64,000 nt of DNA from Methylobacter sp. S3L5C (GTDB lineage Bacteria; Pseudomonadota; Gammaproteobacteria; Methylococcales; Methylomonadaceae): contig NZ_CP076024.1 in NCBI RefSeq assembly GCF_022788635.1, forward strand, positions 4,255,503 through 4,319,502, read 5' to 3'. Below the pieces are notes generated by a model. It worked only from the letters and a program-made list of their open reading frames with translations. It did no database searches and had not been told where the DNA came from. Below are positions 47,695 to 54,801 of the stretch, one piece after another. Position 1 is the stretch's first letter, and each line of letters opens with the position of its first letter. The position numbers and the translations under genes are program-made.

Positions 47695-47940
47695 CTAACC
47701 TAGTTCAAAATAATCAATTTTATCTGACCTGAAGAATCTTCTTTCTCGCCTAACAACCCATCCCATATCTTGAATTTTATAATTAACATACCGGAGCTCT
47801 AAGCTGGTGGGTTCTTTAATACCTAAGCTATCAAGTAACTCAGGCATTGAAAACCCATCCTCTGCATCACTCAATGTAATTTTCTTTAATCTACTATCTA
47901 TTAACTTGAAATTTGGCCCAACATCTTTAAAATTCTTCAT
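47695..47940 (-). CDS. hypothetical phage protein
   Basis: 81 residues, basic, no membrane segment: MKNFKDVGPNFKLIDSRLKK opens it and a winged-helix-like pattern follows (MPELLDSLGIKEPTSLELRY, MGWVVRRERRFFRSDKI), which suggests a DNA-binding or primase-associated winged helix. It overlaps the next gene upstream by four bases. Confidence 0.6.
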   Translation of the reverse strand: MKNFKDVGPNFKLIDSRLKKITLSDAEDGFSMPELLDSLGIKEPTSLELRYVNYKIQDMGWVVRRERRFFRSDKIDYFELG

Positions 47941-48125
47941 TTTTTAACTCCGTTATCAAAATTCATTCCCCGACCAAACAGACCGGATTCAATTGTTTCA
48001 CCAGACTCCAGCACTACCGACATGGCAGCCATCTTGCCAAAGGCTTTGCTCATATCAGATAACCAAGCAGCAGCTTCAGGTGCTTCAGCTTTAATTACTT
48101 CCCACTGTTGGCGCTTTTCATTCAT
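47937..48125 (-). CDS. small hypothetical phage protein
   Basis: 62 residues from ATG 48125 (MNEKRQQWEVIKAEAPEAAA). The open frame continues upstream to 48404, but that part merely translates the TGCAGGGT repeat array into CTPCTPCT-like peptides and is rejected as coding. Helical N-terminus (EAPEAAAWLSDMSKAFGKMA). Related short proteins occur beside phage replication genes, function unknown. Confidence 0.6.
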   Translation of the reverse strand: MNEKRQQWEVIKAEAPEAAAWLSDMSKAFGKMAAMSVVLESGETIESGLFGRGMNFDNGVKK

Positions 48126-48147
48126 AGTTTCTGTATTTATAAGTATA

Positions 48148-48385
48148 TGCAGAGTGTGCAAGGTTATGTGCAGGGTTAATTTTCTTATAACTACTTGATT
48201 ATTAAAATATGTGCAGGGTGTGCATGGTGTGCAGGGTATAAAACTTGTGGGAAATAGCAAAAACAGTCGTCGCACATGCGCACGTACACGGGCGAGTAGC
48301 GCAACCCCTGCACACCCTGCACAAGCCACGTCACGTATGGTTTTAAACCCTGCACATGTACCCTGCACCCCCTGCACCCCCTGCA
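48148..48385. repeat. array of TGCAGGGT repeats, candidate replication origin
   Basis: Exact TGCAGGGT copies at 48169, 48212 and 48230, with variants at 48148, 48157 and 48221. Inverted copies (ACCCTGCA or CCCTGCA) lie at 48306, 48314, 48347, 48360, 48370 and 48379. The two groups point towards each other across about 68 bases that contain CGCACATGCGCACG. The array sits directly after the primase stop. It fits an iteron-type origin or a large hairpin; it is not a CRISPR array. Confidence 0.6.
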
Positions 48386-48387
48386 CA

Positions 48388-50781
48388 TCAATTGGAAGCA
48401 GCATTACGACCCCGATACAAACCTAAAAGCCCTGTAAATTCATCGACATAACTGCCAAGCCAACCGCTTTCCGTCTTACCTTCCGGTATTGATATGCATA
48501 ATTCAGGGAAAATAAATGTCTTTGGGTAGGGTACTGATGATGACTTTGATACATACCGACAGCGCTTACGTGTACAGTGCAGGCGCTTTAGCATCATATC
48601 AACCATCTTGACCAGGCTACCGGGCTTAACGCCCTGCTTGCCACACCAAACCTTATACAGCTCATAAAAATCCTCACTCAATACCGGAGGCAACGGTACT
48701 GGTTGACCATACCCCGACTCACCCTTAAGGGGTTTAACATTAAACCCGTCAATCATCCCATCACCCCACTCCTCATAAAACCGGTTGATCGTATCTTTTG
48801 AGAGATCAATCAAATCTTTCTTTGCAACCGTCATTGGTGGCGGGGTATGCTCGTTAAAGTCACCCAGGTCTACATGCAACAGGAAGTCATGAAACGCAGC
48901 TACACCGCCGTTATTCTTCTCTTTAGCGACTATCTGATAAAAATCGGGGGTTAGTTTTTCAGGTGTCCAGATCACCGCGTGCCGTCGATCATCTTCTTCA
49001 AGCACAACAGGCATTCTCTCGTTTGACAAGAACACCAAATTAACGTGATTACGTTCTTCATACGCCATCAGGTTCTTTGGGTTGATTCGAATCCAGTCAC
49101 CGGTAATAAATGACTTCAATTTATTTTTTACATGATATAAATCCGAGCGCGCAACGACTTCATCCGCAATCAAAAACAGCTTTTTCGATGCCCAGTCATT
49201 AAACCGGTCTTCAATGGCGTCCTGCCCGATAATGCGACCATAACTGCCATAAATCTCCATGACAATTTCAAACACTAAATTCTTACCAGTTCCCTGCGGT
49301 CCATGGACTACCAAGGTAGATTTCATTTTTGCACCGGGATGTTGAATGGGGTAAGCCAACCAACAAATAACCCAGTCATACAATATCTGCGCAGTTTCCG
49401 AATCCTCACCACCGCACATATACTTGATCAATCTCAATAACTGGCTGCAATCCCCCGCTATCGGTACTGTTGGCCAACCACCCCATAGATTGCAGGTAAT
49501 CTTGCTATCCTTTTCACCAGGATCGAAACCGACATTATCAATACCAACAATCTTGCGAACACTGGATGATTGCCATTGCTTGGCATAATCACGAGAGATA
49601 CAGGCATCAATCATGTCAGTCTGTTTCAACATGATACGTTTTTGAAAATCGAATACCGTCCCGCCATGGCCATAAATCAGCGCATAACGCTCCAATAACT
49701 CAACCGCACTGGATATAGGTACAAAGGCAGGGGGTAACTCATCGTCCGGCTTTTCAGCAGTCAACAAAGGTTTGGCTTTAGCGCGGATATATTCAGCCAA
49801 GGCTTCAGCTTTTAAACCATCATCAATCGCGTCAGCAATATCCCATCCACTTACCCGCTCACCCGGCTTGGGTATTGCCATCATCCAGACCCGACAACCT
49901 AAACCAACTAACACATCGGCAATCTGGTTAGCAGCTTTGATGCCCGGCTGATCAAGCTCAGGTAGCAACAGCCCGGCCTTATCTTTTTGTGCATCACAGT
50001 CAGGCCAGATAATCACCTTACGGCCAGCCAGCGGTGCCCAGTCAATCTTACCAACAGCTTTACTACCACCCGGCCATGTTAAACACGCCAGTTCGGGTAG
50101 TTGTTCAGCAGCGGCATCGGCGCATTTCTCACCTTCAGTAATTAATACCGTTGCCATTGGCTTTGCTGTTAAACGCTCTAGCCCGTATAAATAGCGAGGT
50201 TCTTTAAAACCCATCCAATGCCATTCTTCTTTGCCATTAAATAGGTTTCTGCACCAGGTTAACGGCAATACCTCTTTTCCACCGGCAGAGGTTCTAAAGC
50301 GGAACATGTAACCAATGACCGTCCCGTTAAAATTTCGGTACGCCCATACGGTTTCAGGAAGGCCGCGAACCAAATGCGCTTTTGGTGGTTCCGGTGCATC
50401 GATAGGCGGTAGCATTGCCACCCATGATGATTGCTGTTTTTTGGGCTTTTCGGGTTTAGGCGCAGCGGCTTTATTATCCAGACCTAACAGCTCCCCAAGT
50501 TCTTTTGCCGCCGCACCTTGGTCGTTGTTATGAAACAGATAGGCATACAGTGATATCGGATCAGAGCCACTATCACCGCTGGCAAAATCAGACCAGATGC
50601 CTTTGATGGTATTAATTGAAAATGAACCGGCATGGCTATCGTTGCGGGCAGGATTAACTGAAGCATACTCGGCGCCGGACTTCTTGCCATCTGGTAGCCA
50701 TTGGCGGCAATACGATTCAAAATTACTCAGTAACGCGGCATTGATACCCGCAAAATTGATTTTTTTGGTATGCGTTTTCAT
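48388..50781 (-). CDS. primase-helicase (Toprim plus D5-like helicase)
   Basis: 797 residues. An N-terminal primase region (ASVNPARNDSHAGSFSINTI, WSDFASGDSGSDPI) resembles phage primases that recognise ssDNA. A Toprim domain (about 205-290) has LITEGEKCAD and VIIWPDCDAQKD. The C-terminal SF3/D5-type helicase has Walker A HGPQGTGKN (about 492-500), Walker B KLFLIADEV and sensor VNLVFLSNERMP. Fused proteins of this kind start replication of many temperate phages. The gene overlaps the dNMP kinase by four bases and ends at the repeat array. Confidence 0.9.
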   Translation of the reverse strand: MKTHTKKINFAGINAALLSNFESYCRQWLPDGKKSGAEYASVNPARNDSHAGSFSINTIKGIWSDFASGDSGSDPISLYAYLFHNNDQGAAAKELGELLGLDNKAAAPKPEKPKKQQSSWVAMLPPIDAPEPPKAHLVRGLPETVWAYRNFNGTVIGYMFRFRTSAGGKEVLPLTWCRNLFNGKEEWHWMGFKEPRYLYGLERLTAKPMATVLITEGEKCADAAAEQLPELACLTWPGGSKAVGKIDWAPLAGRKVIIWPDCDAQKDKAGLLLPELDQPGIKAANQIADVLVGLGCRVWMMAIPKPGERVSGWDIADAIDDGLKAEALAEYIRAKAKPLLTAEKPDDELPPAFVPISSAVELLERYALIYGHGGTVFDFQKRIMLKQTDMIDACISRDYAKQWQSSSVRKIVGIDNVGFDPGEKDSKITCNLWGGWPTVPIAGDCSQLLRLIKYMCGGEDSETAQILYDWVICWLAYPIQHPGAKMKSTLVVHGPQGTGKNLVFEIVMEIYGSYGRIIGQDAIEDRFNDWASKKLFLIADEVVARSDLYHVKNKLKSFITGDWIRINPKNLMAYEERNHVNLVFLSNERMPVVLEEDDRRHAVIWTPEKLTPDFYQIVAKEKNNGGVAAFHDFLLHVDLGDFNEHTPPPMTVAKKDLIDLSKDTINRFYEEWGDGMIDGFNVKPLKGESGYGQPVPLPPVLSEDFYELYKVWCGKQGVKPGSLVKMVDMMLKRLHCTRKRCRYVSKSSSVPYPKTFIFPELCISIPEGKTESGWLGSYVDEFTGLLGLYRGRNAASN

Positions 50782-51338
50782 GCGGCTATAAACTCGGCAA
50801 CAACCAAATCAACATCAATCAGAAAATCTTCAATCGTAAAATCATTATCAACATAGCGGTCACTCTCATGATCTTTAATACCTGCCTCGCTAATATGGCT
50901 ATCACTGGCTATCAAGTCCCCCCGATCCACATGAATTATCAAGTCGCCCATGTCCCTGATCATCTTGGCTTCGTTCTCAAAGCGGATATCATCAAACACG
51001 ATAAGCTTGGCAGCTTCACCAACCAGACGTTTACTCATAGCCATAACCCAAATATCAGGATGAATTAATTGCCTACCCCACTCAGTACCTAAGGTTTGCA
51101 TTAAATGGCGAGATGAAACGCCCAGTTCGGGAATGATAACTTCTTTGTGCTCAGTCAGCAGCTGGTCAACGTAATGCGTTGGCAAGCCAAAACCTTGCAT
51201 TAAAAACCACGCAATATCTTTAATGGGTTGAGCGAATGACAGCTTGGTAAAACCGTTATCGACTAAATGTTCAGCAGCGGTTGATTTACCGGATTGTTTT
51301 AAACCGGCAAAACCTATGATTGTTTTATTCAGGCTCAT
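50778..51338 (-). CDS. deoxynucleoside monophosphate kinase
   Basis: 186 residues, related to phage T4 gp1-type dNMP kinases. The P-loop GLKQSGKST (12-20), a TEWGRQLIHPDIWVMAM block and LIVFDDIRFENEA (Walker B-like) are characteristic. It raises dNTP precursors during replication. Overlaps the primase start by four bases; a terminator stands upstream of it. Confidence 0.82.
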   Translation of the reverse strand: MSLNKTIIGFAGLKQSGKSTAAEHLVDNGFTKLSFAQPIKDIAWFLMQGFGLPTHYVDQLLTEHKEVIIPELGVSSRHLMQTLGTEWGRQLIHPDIWVMAMSKRLVGEAAKLIVFDDIRFENEAKMIRDMGDLIIHVDRGDLIASDSHISEAGIKDHESDRYVDNDFTIEDFLIDVDLVVAEFIAA

Positions 51339-51357
51339 TTTATTATTCTTGATTGGT

Positions 51358-51388
51358 TAAAAAGAGCTCCGGTAATTACTCCGGAGCT
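51358..51388 (-). terminator. Rho-independent terminator upstream of dNMP kinase
   Basis: AGCTCCGG (51365-51372) pairs with CCGGAGCT (51381-51388), a perfect 8-bp stem, followed on the minus strand by CTTTTT. It separates the Cro-side small genes from the replication genes, as a lambda-like site for early antitermination would. Confidence 0.75.
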
Positions 51389-51428
51389 ATCGAGTTGATA
51401 CAACCTGTAAATCATTTATATAGCCCGG

Positions 51429-51605
51429 TCATTGCTCTATACGTAAAATCGCTTCCAGCAATAAATTACTGAATCGCTGTAATTCACTCACTACCCTGTC
51501 AACGACCGTTAATACCCCAAACAGTACATAAATTGCTGTAATCATCAAAAAACCAATGACTGCCCAGCAATCCCAAATAACCAAACCTATTTTTTTAATC
51601 ATCAT
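51429..51605 (-). CDS. small membrane protein
   Basis: 58 residues from ATG 51605 (MMIKKIGLVIWDCWAVIGFL). The start overlaps the stop of the 35-residue gene upstream, so I prefer it to the longer frame from 51653. One long hydrophobic region (about 5-35) and a helical amphipathic tail (VVSELQRFSNLLLEAILRI). Unknown; small membrane proteins in this early position often interfere with host functions or superinfection. Confidence 0.5.
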   Translation of the reverse strand: MMIKKIGLVIWDCWAVIGFLMITAIYVLFGVLTVVDRVVSELQRFSNLLLEAILRIEQ

Positions 51606-51702
51606 TGCTACTGCCGCATACATCATTAATAAACGTCCAAAGTGCCCACACAAAAACGATATAGACAGTGACTGATAAAAGGGTTACCTGAATGATGGTC
51701 AT
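51595..51702 (-). CDS. very small membrane protein
   Basis: 35 residues, MTIIQVTLLSVTVYIVFVWA then a short tail ending GSSNDD. One membrane helix. A GAAG ribosome site lies upstream of ATG 51702. Its stop overlaps the start of the next small membrane gene, which supports both. Confidence 0.45.
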   Translation of the reverse strand: MTIIQVTLLSVTVYIVFVWALWTFINDVCGSSNDD

Positions 51703-51773
51703 ATTTATTTCTTCAATTTGAATACAAACAAGATTAAAACCTGATAAATACAAGATTATTTCTTATATATCTG

Positions 51774-51980
51774 CTATTTTTCCAATATCTTGAAGCCAAG
51801 CACATCATTCAGTAATCTTGCTTCATCTTCTTTTTTAGAAAGAAATTCATCTATTAATTTATGCACAAACTCCGAGTTAGAAATGTCCGCCGCATCAGCA
51901 AATCTAATGATTTTCTGTTTGGTAGAAACGCTCATAGAGACGGGGATATTTACGCCTTTCTTCTCGGGATGTTCAGCCAT
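51774..51980 (-). CDS. small ribbon-helix-helix-like protein
   Basis: 68 residues: a beta strand NIPVSMSVS, helix TKQKIIRFADAADI, turn SNSEFVHKLIDEFLSKKE, then an acidic tail. That order fits MetJ/Arc-type ribbon-helix-helix DNA-binding proteins, but the assignment is by pattern only. Second gene of the leftward immunity operon, two bases after the Cro-like gene. Confidence 0.55.
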   Translation of the reverse strand: MAEHPEKKGVNIPVSMSVSTKQKIIRFADAADISNSEFVHKLIDEFLSKKEDEARLLNDVLGFKILEK

Positions 51981-51982
51981 GG

Positions 51983-52171
51983 TTATTTCCCAAAAATATC
52001 GGGGCGAATTTCTTCGCGGGGTATGCCGGTTAGAGATTCAGCTTTTTTAGCAAGAGATAGGTTCATTTTTCTCTTTCCAGACCTACACATAGAAATGTAA
52101 GGCTGAGTTACCCCAAGAGCCAAAGCCAAGGCCGTATTACTACCGTTGAAATATGCTATTAATTTTTCCAT
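51983..52171 (-). CDS. Cro-like DNA-binding protein
   Basis: 62 residues with a helix-turn-helix (TALALALGVTQPYISMCRSG) followed by MNLSLAKKAESLTGIPREEI, the pattern of YdaS/Cro-type regulators. It is divergent from the CI-like gene across a 29-bp gap (to the longest CI frame) that contains the operator. It begins the leftward operon. By analogy it turns off the repressor promoter during lytic growth. Confidence 0.8.
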   Translation of the reverse strand: MEKLIAYFNGSNTALALALGVTQPYISMCRSGKRKMNLSLAKKAESLTGIPREEIRPDIFGK

Positions 52172-52178
52172 AGCCCTT

Positions 52179-52206
52179 ATGATAACCGATTGTTACCATT
52201 ATGCAA
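52179..52206 (-). promoter_or_regulatory. leftward early promoter with operator
   Basis: On the minus strand TTGCAT (52206-52201), 16 bases, then TATCAT (52184-52179). The spacer and -10 carry GGTAACAATCGGTTATC (52197-52181). The layout equals the rightward promoter at 54107-54134. The start of transcription would fall at or next to the Cro-like ATG, so its message may be nearly leaderless. Confidence 0.6.
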
Positions 52207-52254
52207 GCAGATTTAACAACTGATCGTTTTTGCCATAAAGCGCACAATGAAGAT

Positions 52255-52755
52255 ATGGCTAAATTAGATAAAGACCCAGAGTTTGCCGAAAGATTTAGGC
52301 AATTAGTTATTGAAAAAGGTTGGAGCGATCTGAACAGGATCCAACTTGGAAAAAAAATAGGAACTAGCGGTACTTGCGCTACTTACTATATGAATGGTGA
52401 TAGGCTCCCCTCTATTGAGCAGTCTAGGAATATATGCATGATATTTGGAGGCATTTGCGTAGAGTGGCTTTTAACTGGAAGAGGGTCTAAATATCCAAAC
52501 CAAGAATCTAATCTACAAAACTACATCAACGTCACCGGCCTAACCGATGCTCAACGCGCAGCAGTAGCCCAAACAATTGATTTGTTCCTGAAAAGCAATC
52601 CTGAAAATAAAATAGAAAACGCCCCACCAACACCAGAAATTAAACCCTTGACAAGCCAGTCCCCAAATGCGGGGGGGGGGGGGGGGCTGATGACCTCTAC
52701 GAGCAGCGGGGACAAGAGAAGCCACAACAACAGGCTCAAGACCGGCGGAACGTAG
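52255..52755 (+). CDS. CI-like phage repressor with G-tract
   Basis: 167 residues from ATG 52255 (MAKLDKDPEFAERFRQLVIE); a longer frame from ATG 52201 would begin inside the opposing promoter. An N-terminal helix-turn-helix (RIQLGKKIGTSGTCATYYMN) is followed by ICVEWLLTGRGSKYP and a linker typical of CI-type regulators, but no S24 peptidase domain. A run of 16 G (52671-52686) then decides the C-terminus: as written it ends LMTSTSSGDKRSHNN...; with one G more it would read ADDLYEQRGQEKPQQQAQDR to a stop at 52784. The second tail looks more natural. It should hold down both early promoters. Confidence 0.75.
   Translation: MAKLDKDPEFAERFRQLVIEKGWSDLNRIQLGKKIGTSGTCATYYMNGDRLPSIEQSRNICMIFGGICVEWLLTGRGSKYPNQESNLQNYINVTGLTDAQRAAVAQTIDLFLKSNPENKIENAPPTPEIKPLTSQSPNAGGGGGLMTSTSSGDKRSHNNRLKTGGT
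52671..52686. repeat. homopolymer of 16 G inside the repressor
   Basis: G16 following AAATGC. Each one-base change alters the repressor C-terminus. Such a long tract should be prone to slipped-strand mutation, and also to sequencing error. Confidence 0.9.
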
Positions 52756-52842
52756 CAACTGATCGACGAATGGCGCGAAGCTGATTCCGTAAAGGTCGTT
52801 GGTTAAAGCGAGGGAAGTAATAAGTTATAAAGAGAGATAACA

Positions 52843-53094
52843 ATGACAACGATAACGTTTGATACACATAAGTTTATACGCACACTGAAAGAAGCAGGTA
52901 TCCCCGAGGGCCAAGCCGAAGCTTTTTCAGAGGCATTTAAAGAGGCGCAAGGGGAGGCAGACCTAGCCACTAAGCGAGACATAGATGATGTTCGCCATGA
53001 TATGGTTCAACTTGAACAGCGCCTCATCATAAAACTTGGTAGCATGATGGTAGTCGCTATTGGCATTGTTGCTGTGCTGGTTAAGCTACTATAA
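52843..53094 (+). CDS. coiled-coil membrane protein (DUF1640-like)
   Basis: 83 residues: THKFIRTLKEAGIPEGQAEA, an acidic helix, a coiled coil (DLATKRDIDDVRHDMVQLEQ) and a C-terminal membrane anchor (LGSMMVVAIGIVAVLVKLL). This matches the DUF1640/CCDC90-type family that is frequent in bacteria and prophages with unknown role. It is expressed from the repressor side and is followed 13 bases later by the HIRAN gene, so the two form a cassette. Confidence 0.8.
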   Translation: MTTITFDTHKFIRTLKEAGIPEGQAEAFSEAFKEAQGEADLATKRDIDDVRHDMVQLEQRLIIKLGSMMVVAIGIVAVLVKLL

Positions 53095-53107
53095 ATAAAA
53101 GGTTTCT

Positions 53108-53926
53108 ATGATTTTTTTTGTAATAATTGGCCTGATCGTTCTTTTTTATATTATTTTTGGAAAAAATACAACTGGCATAAAAGCATCGAAGAGGGCGCAA
53201 ACGTTTAATCCTACGATCCCCTCAGACTACAAAAAATACGTATCCAGTGAAGTTGCCGGACTTTATTTTAGAAAAACAGACGCACGATCATTTGCTAATA
53301 GTGATAACCAGTCCTTAGCATTTGAGCAAGATCCTAATAATCCTCATGACAAAAATGCCATTAAAATAATAGGCATTACACCTTCATCAAGATATTTTAT
53401 TGGTTATATTCCCAAAGATATATCAAAACAAATCATAGAAACAGCGTCGTTAAATAACATTCGCCCACAACTAACCAGGATTTACCAGGGCGATGATGAT
53501 TATATTGAAATTCATTTTAGTATAATCGGCTCAAAAATTAACAAAGAAATATTTGATGCTTTTATAGTTAATAAACCCGCCGATATAAAGCAAAAAGAAT
53601 TTTTAAAGTTTTTTAAAATAGCCGTACCTAAAAACCTAACCAATGGCCAAGCGGCAAAAACAATCAAAGAGCACACTAAAAAATTAACAAAAGAAGATCC
53701 CGATCAGCTCCATGAATACCAGGGGTATAGTTATATTTTTGAGCAATTTGATGACACCGACTTTAGGGAAGGTCATGAAATTAAAAAAACAGGAAAAACT
53801 ATTATTAACACAGCGTTGACCCAACTAAGACAAGAGGGTAAAACCTATGACTATCTTTCAAATAATCCTGAAGAAATAATCGCATTAATCTTGACTGCTC
53901 ACCCAGAACTTATGCGCGTACGTTAA
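53108..53926 (+). CDS. membrane-anchored HIRAN-domain protein
   Basis: 272 residues. One N-terminal membrane helix (FFVIIGLIVLFYIIFG, about 3-18), a linker, and a HIRAN domain (about 45-120): SSEVAGLYFRKTDARSFA, LAFEQDPNNPHDKNAIKIIG, FIGYIPKDISKQI. HIRAN domains bind DNA ends in HLTF-type helicases. Here there is no helicase. The C-terminal half (about 150-272) is charged and helical and not recognised. It is the last gene before a terminator downstream of the repressor, the rexAB position of lambda, so a role in excluding other phages is plausible (inference). Confidence 0.8.
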   Translation: MIFFVIIGLIVLFYIIFGKNTTGIKASKRAQTFNPTIPSDYKKYVSSEVAGLYFRKTDARSFANSDNQSLAFEQDPNNPHDKNAIKIIGITPSSRYFIGYIPKDISKQIIETASLNNIRPQLTRIYQGDDDYIEIHFSIIGSKINKEIFDAFIVNKPADIKQKEFLKFFKIAVPKNLTNGQAAKTIKEHTKKLTKEDPDQLHEYQGYSYIFEQFDDTDFREGHEIKKTGKTIINTALTQLRQEGKTYDYLSNNPEEIIALILTAHPELMRVR

Positions 53927-53978
53927 TCCCACTAATACCTTCTGAAAAAATAAATCATTGGCGTACACTGCCACACAT

Positions 53979-54005
53979 AAACCTGCTAATGCAGGTTTTT
54001 TATTG
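53979..54005 (+). terminator. Rho-independent terminator after the repressor cassette
   Basis: ACCTGC-TAAT-GCAGGT (53981-53996) followed by TTTTTATT. Closes the rightward repressor/DUF1640/HIRAN unit and separates it from the early promoter 100 bases on. Confidence 0.85.
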
Positions 54006-54091
54006 CCTGAAACTTAGCCCCATTAAACCCCTGCATTAATAAGAGTGATTCCCACTATTCCACCCATCCAGGGTGATTTATTTTTAAAAAT

Positions 54092-54134
54092 GATAACAAT
54101 CGGTTGTTGACAGTTAGTAACAATCTGTTATCAT
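54092..54134 (+). promoter_or_regulatory. rightward early promoter with two operators
   Basis: TTGACA (54107-54112), 16 bases, TATCAT (54129-54134). Operator-like GATAACAATCGGTTGTT (54092-54108) overlaps the -35, and GTAACAATCTGTTATC (54117-54132) covers the spacer and -10. The core TAACAATCNGTT also occurs in the leftward promoter at 52181-52197. Repressor binding here would silence the early operon. Confidence 0.72.
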
Positions 54135-54182
54135 CATTACCACCAGCCCACCAAGCTACCTATTCAACTCCTGAAGCAACTA

Positions 54183-54208
54183 CCCGGCTCAACCCCCGGG
54201 ATTTTTTT
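54183..54208 (+). terminator. terminator between early promoter and first early gene
   Basis: CCCGG (54183-54187) and CCGGG (54196-54200), then ATTTTTTT (54201-54208). It stands after the promoter and before the ATG at 54238, so early transcription must pass it. Attenuation or antitermination is implied. The rest of the 311-bp gap 53927-54237 contains only the sites listed. Confidence 0.6.
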
Positions 54209-54237
54209 CAGTAAAAACCAATTAACCGGAGTACGAC

Positions 54238-54501
54238 ATGAATCTCATCATGAAAGACCACAATAAAAAGCCCGGATCGTGCACCAAAAACGTTGATCTG
54301 CTATCTCAAGATGACCGCTATATCAAGAACGGCAAAAATGCTGCAATAGCATTAATTATAGCCCTGCTGGTATCTACTTTTTTTATGATAACCAATATGG
54401 CATATGCTGACAATGAACTACACAACCTCGTCAGCGCGGAATTAATCAGCTACATGAGCGATAACCCAAGCCAAAAAATAACGCTTTACGACGTTGAATA
54501 A
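54238..54501 (+). CDS. small membrane protein, first early gene
   Basis: 87 residues. A basic N-terminus (KDHNKKPGSCTKN), one membrane helix (about 34-56, AAIALIIALLVSTFFMITNM) and a short outside tail (NELHNLVSAELISYMSDN). No family recognised. It is the first gene after the early promoter and terminator. Confidence 0.55.
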   Translation: MNLIMKDHNKKPGSCTKNVDLLSQDDRYIKNGKNAAIALIIALLVSTFFMITNMAYADNELHNLVSAELISYMSDNPSQKITLYDVE

Positions 54502-54513
54502 CGGGAGAAAACC

Positions 54514-54743
54514 ATGACTCAACTCTACGCAAAGATAAAAAAAGCAGTCAATATTTTAACCAAAATTACACCGAAATCGTTAACGGTAAAACCATCATTC
54601 TACCGTTTGAAGTTGACATTCTTATCACCGCACCAGGGCTGTCAGGTCACTATCATGTCCAAGGTGGCAAAGGAGGTCAATATACGCTGAAAGATGTAAA
54701 TCTGTATGTTATTCAAGGTGATAAAGAACTGAAAATTGCTTAA
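54514..54743 (+). pseudogene. early protein, frameshifted at an A7 tract (or -1 programmed)
   Basis: From ATG 54514 (MTQLYAKIKK) the frame closes early, but the -1 frame is open to TAA 54743. Its protein-like text includes NYTEIVNGKTIILPFEVD, ILITAPGLSGHYHVQGGKGG and QYTLKDVNLYVIQGDKELKI. The switch would occur at ATA AAA AAA GCA (A7 at 54537-54543), where A AAA AAA can serve as a slippery heptamer. One extra A would also fix it. Full product about 76 residues, unknown function. It lies in the early operon between two intact genes. Confidence 0.6.
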
Positions 54744-54801
54744 CCCATCCAGTTGTCAAGGATTGCTTAACAACTGAAACTTACCAAAAGGAACCACCAT
54801 T

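Noticed and set aside
48148-48385. CRISPR array
   Set aside because: Units are eight bases, irregularly spaced and in both orientations, with no spacers and no cas genes.
48126-48404. Upstream extension of the 62-residue gene with peptides such as CTPCTPCT, and the opposing frame at 48211-48426
   Set aside because: They are translations of the TGCAGGGT repeat array in whichever frame; the ATG at 48125 has a normal protein after it.
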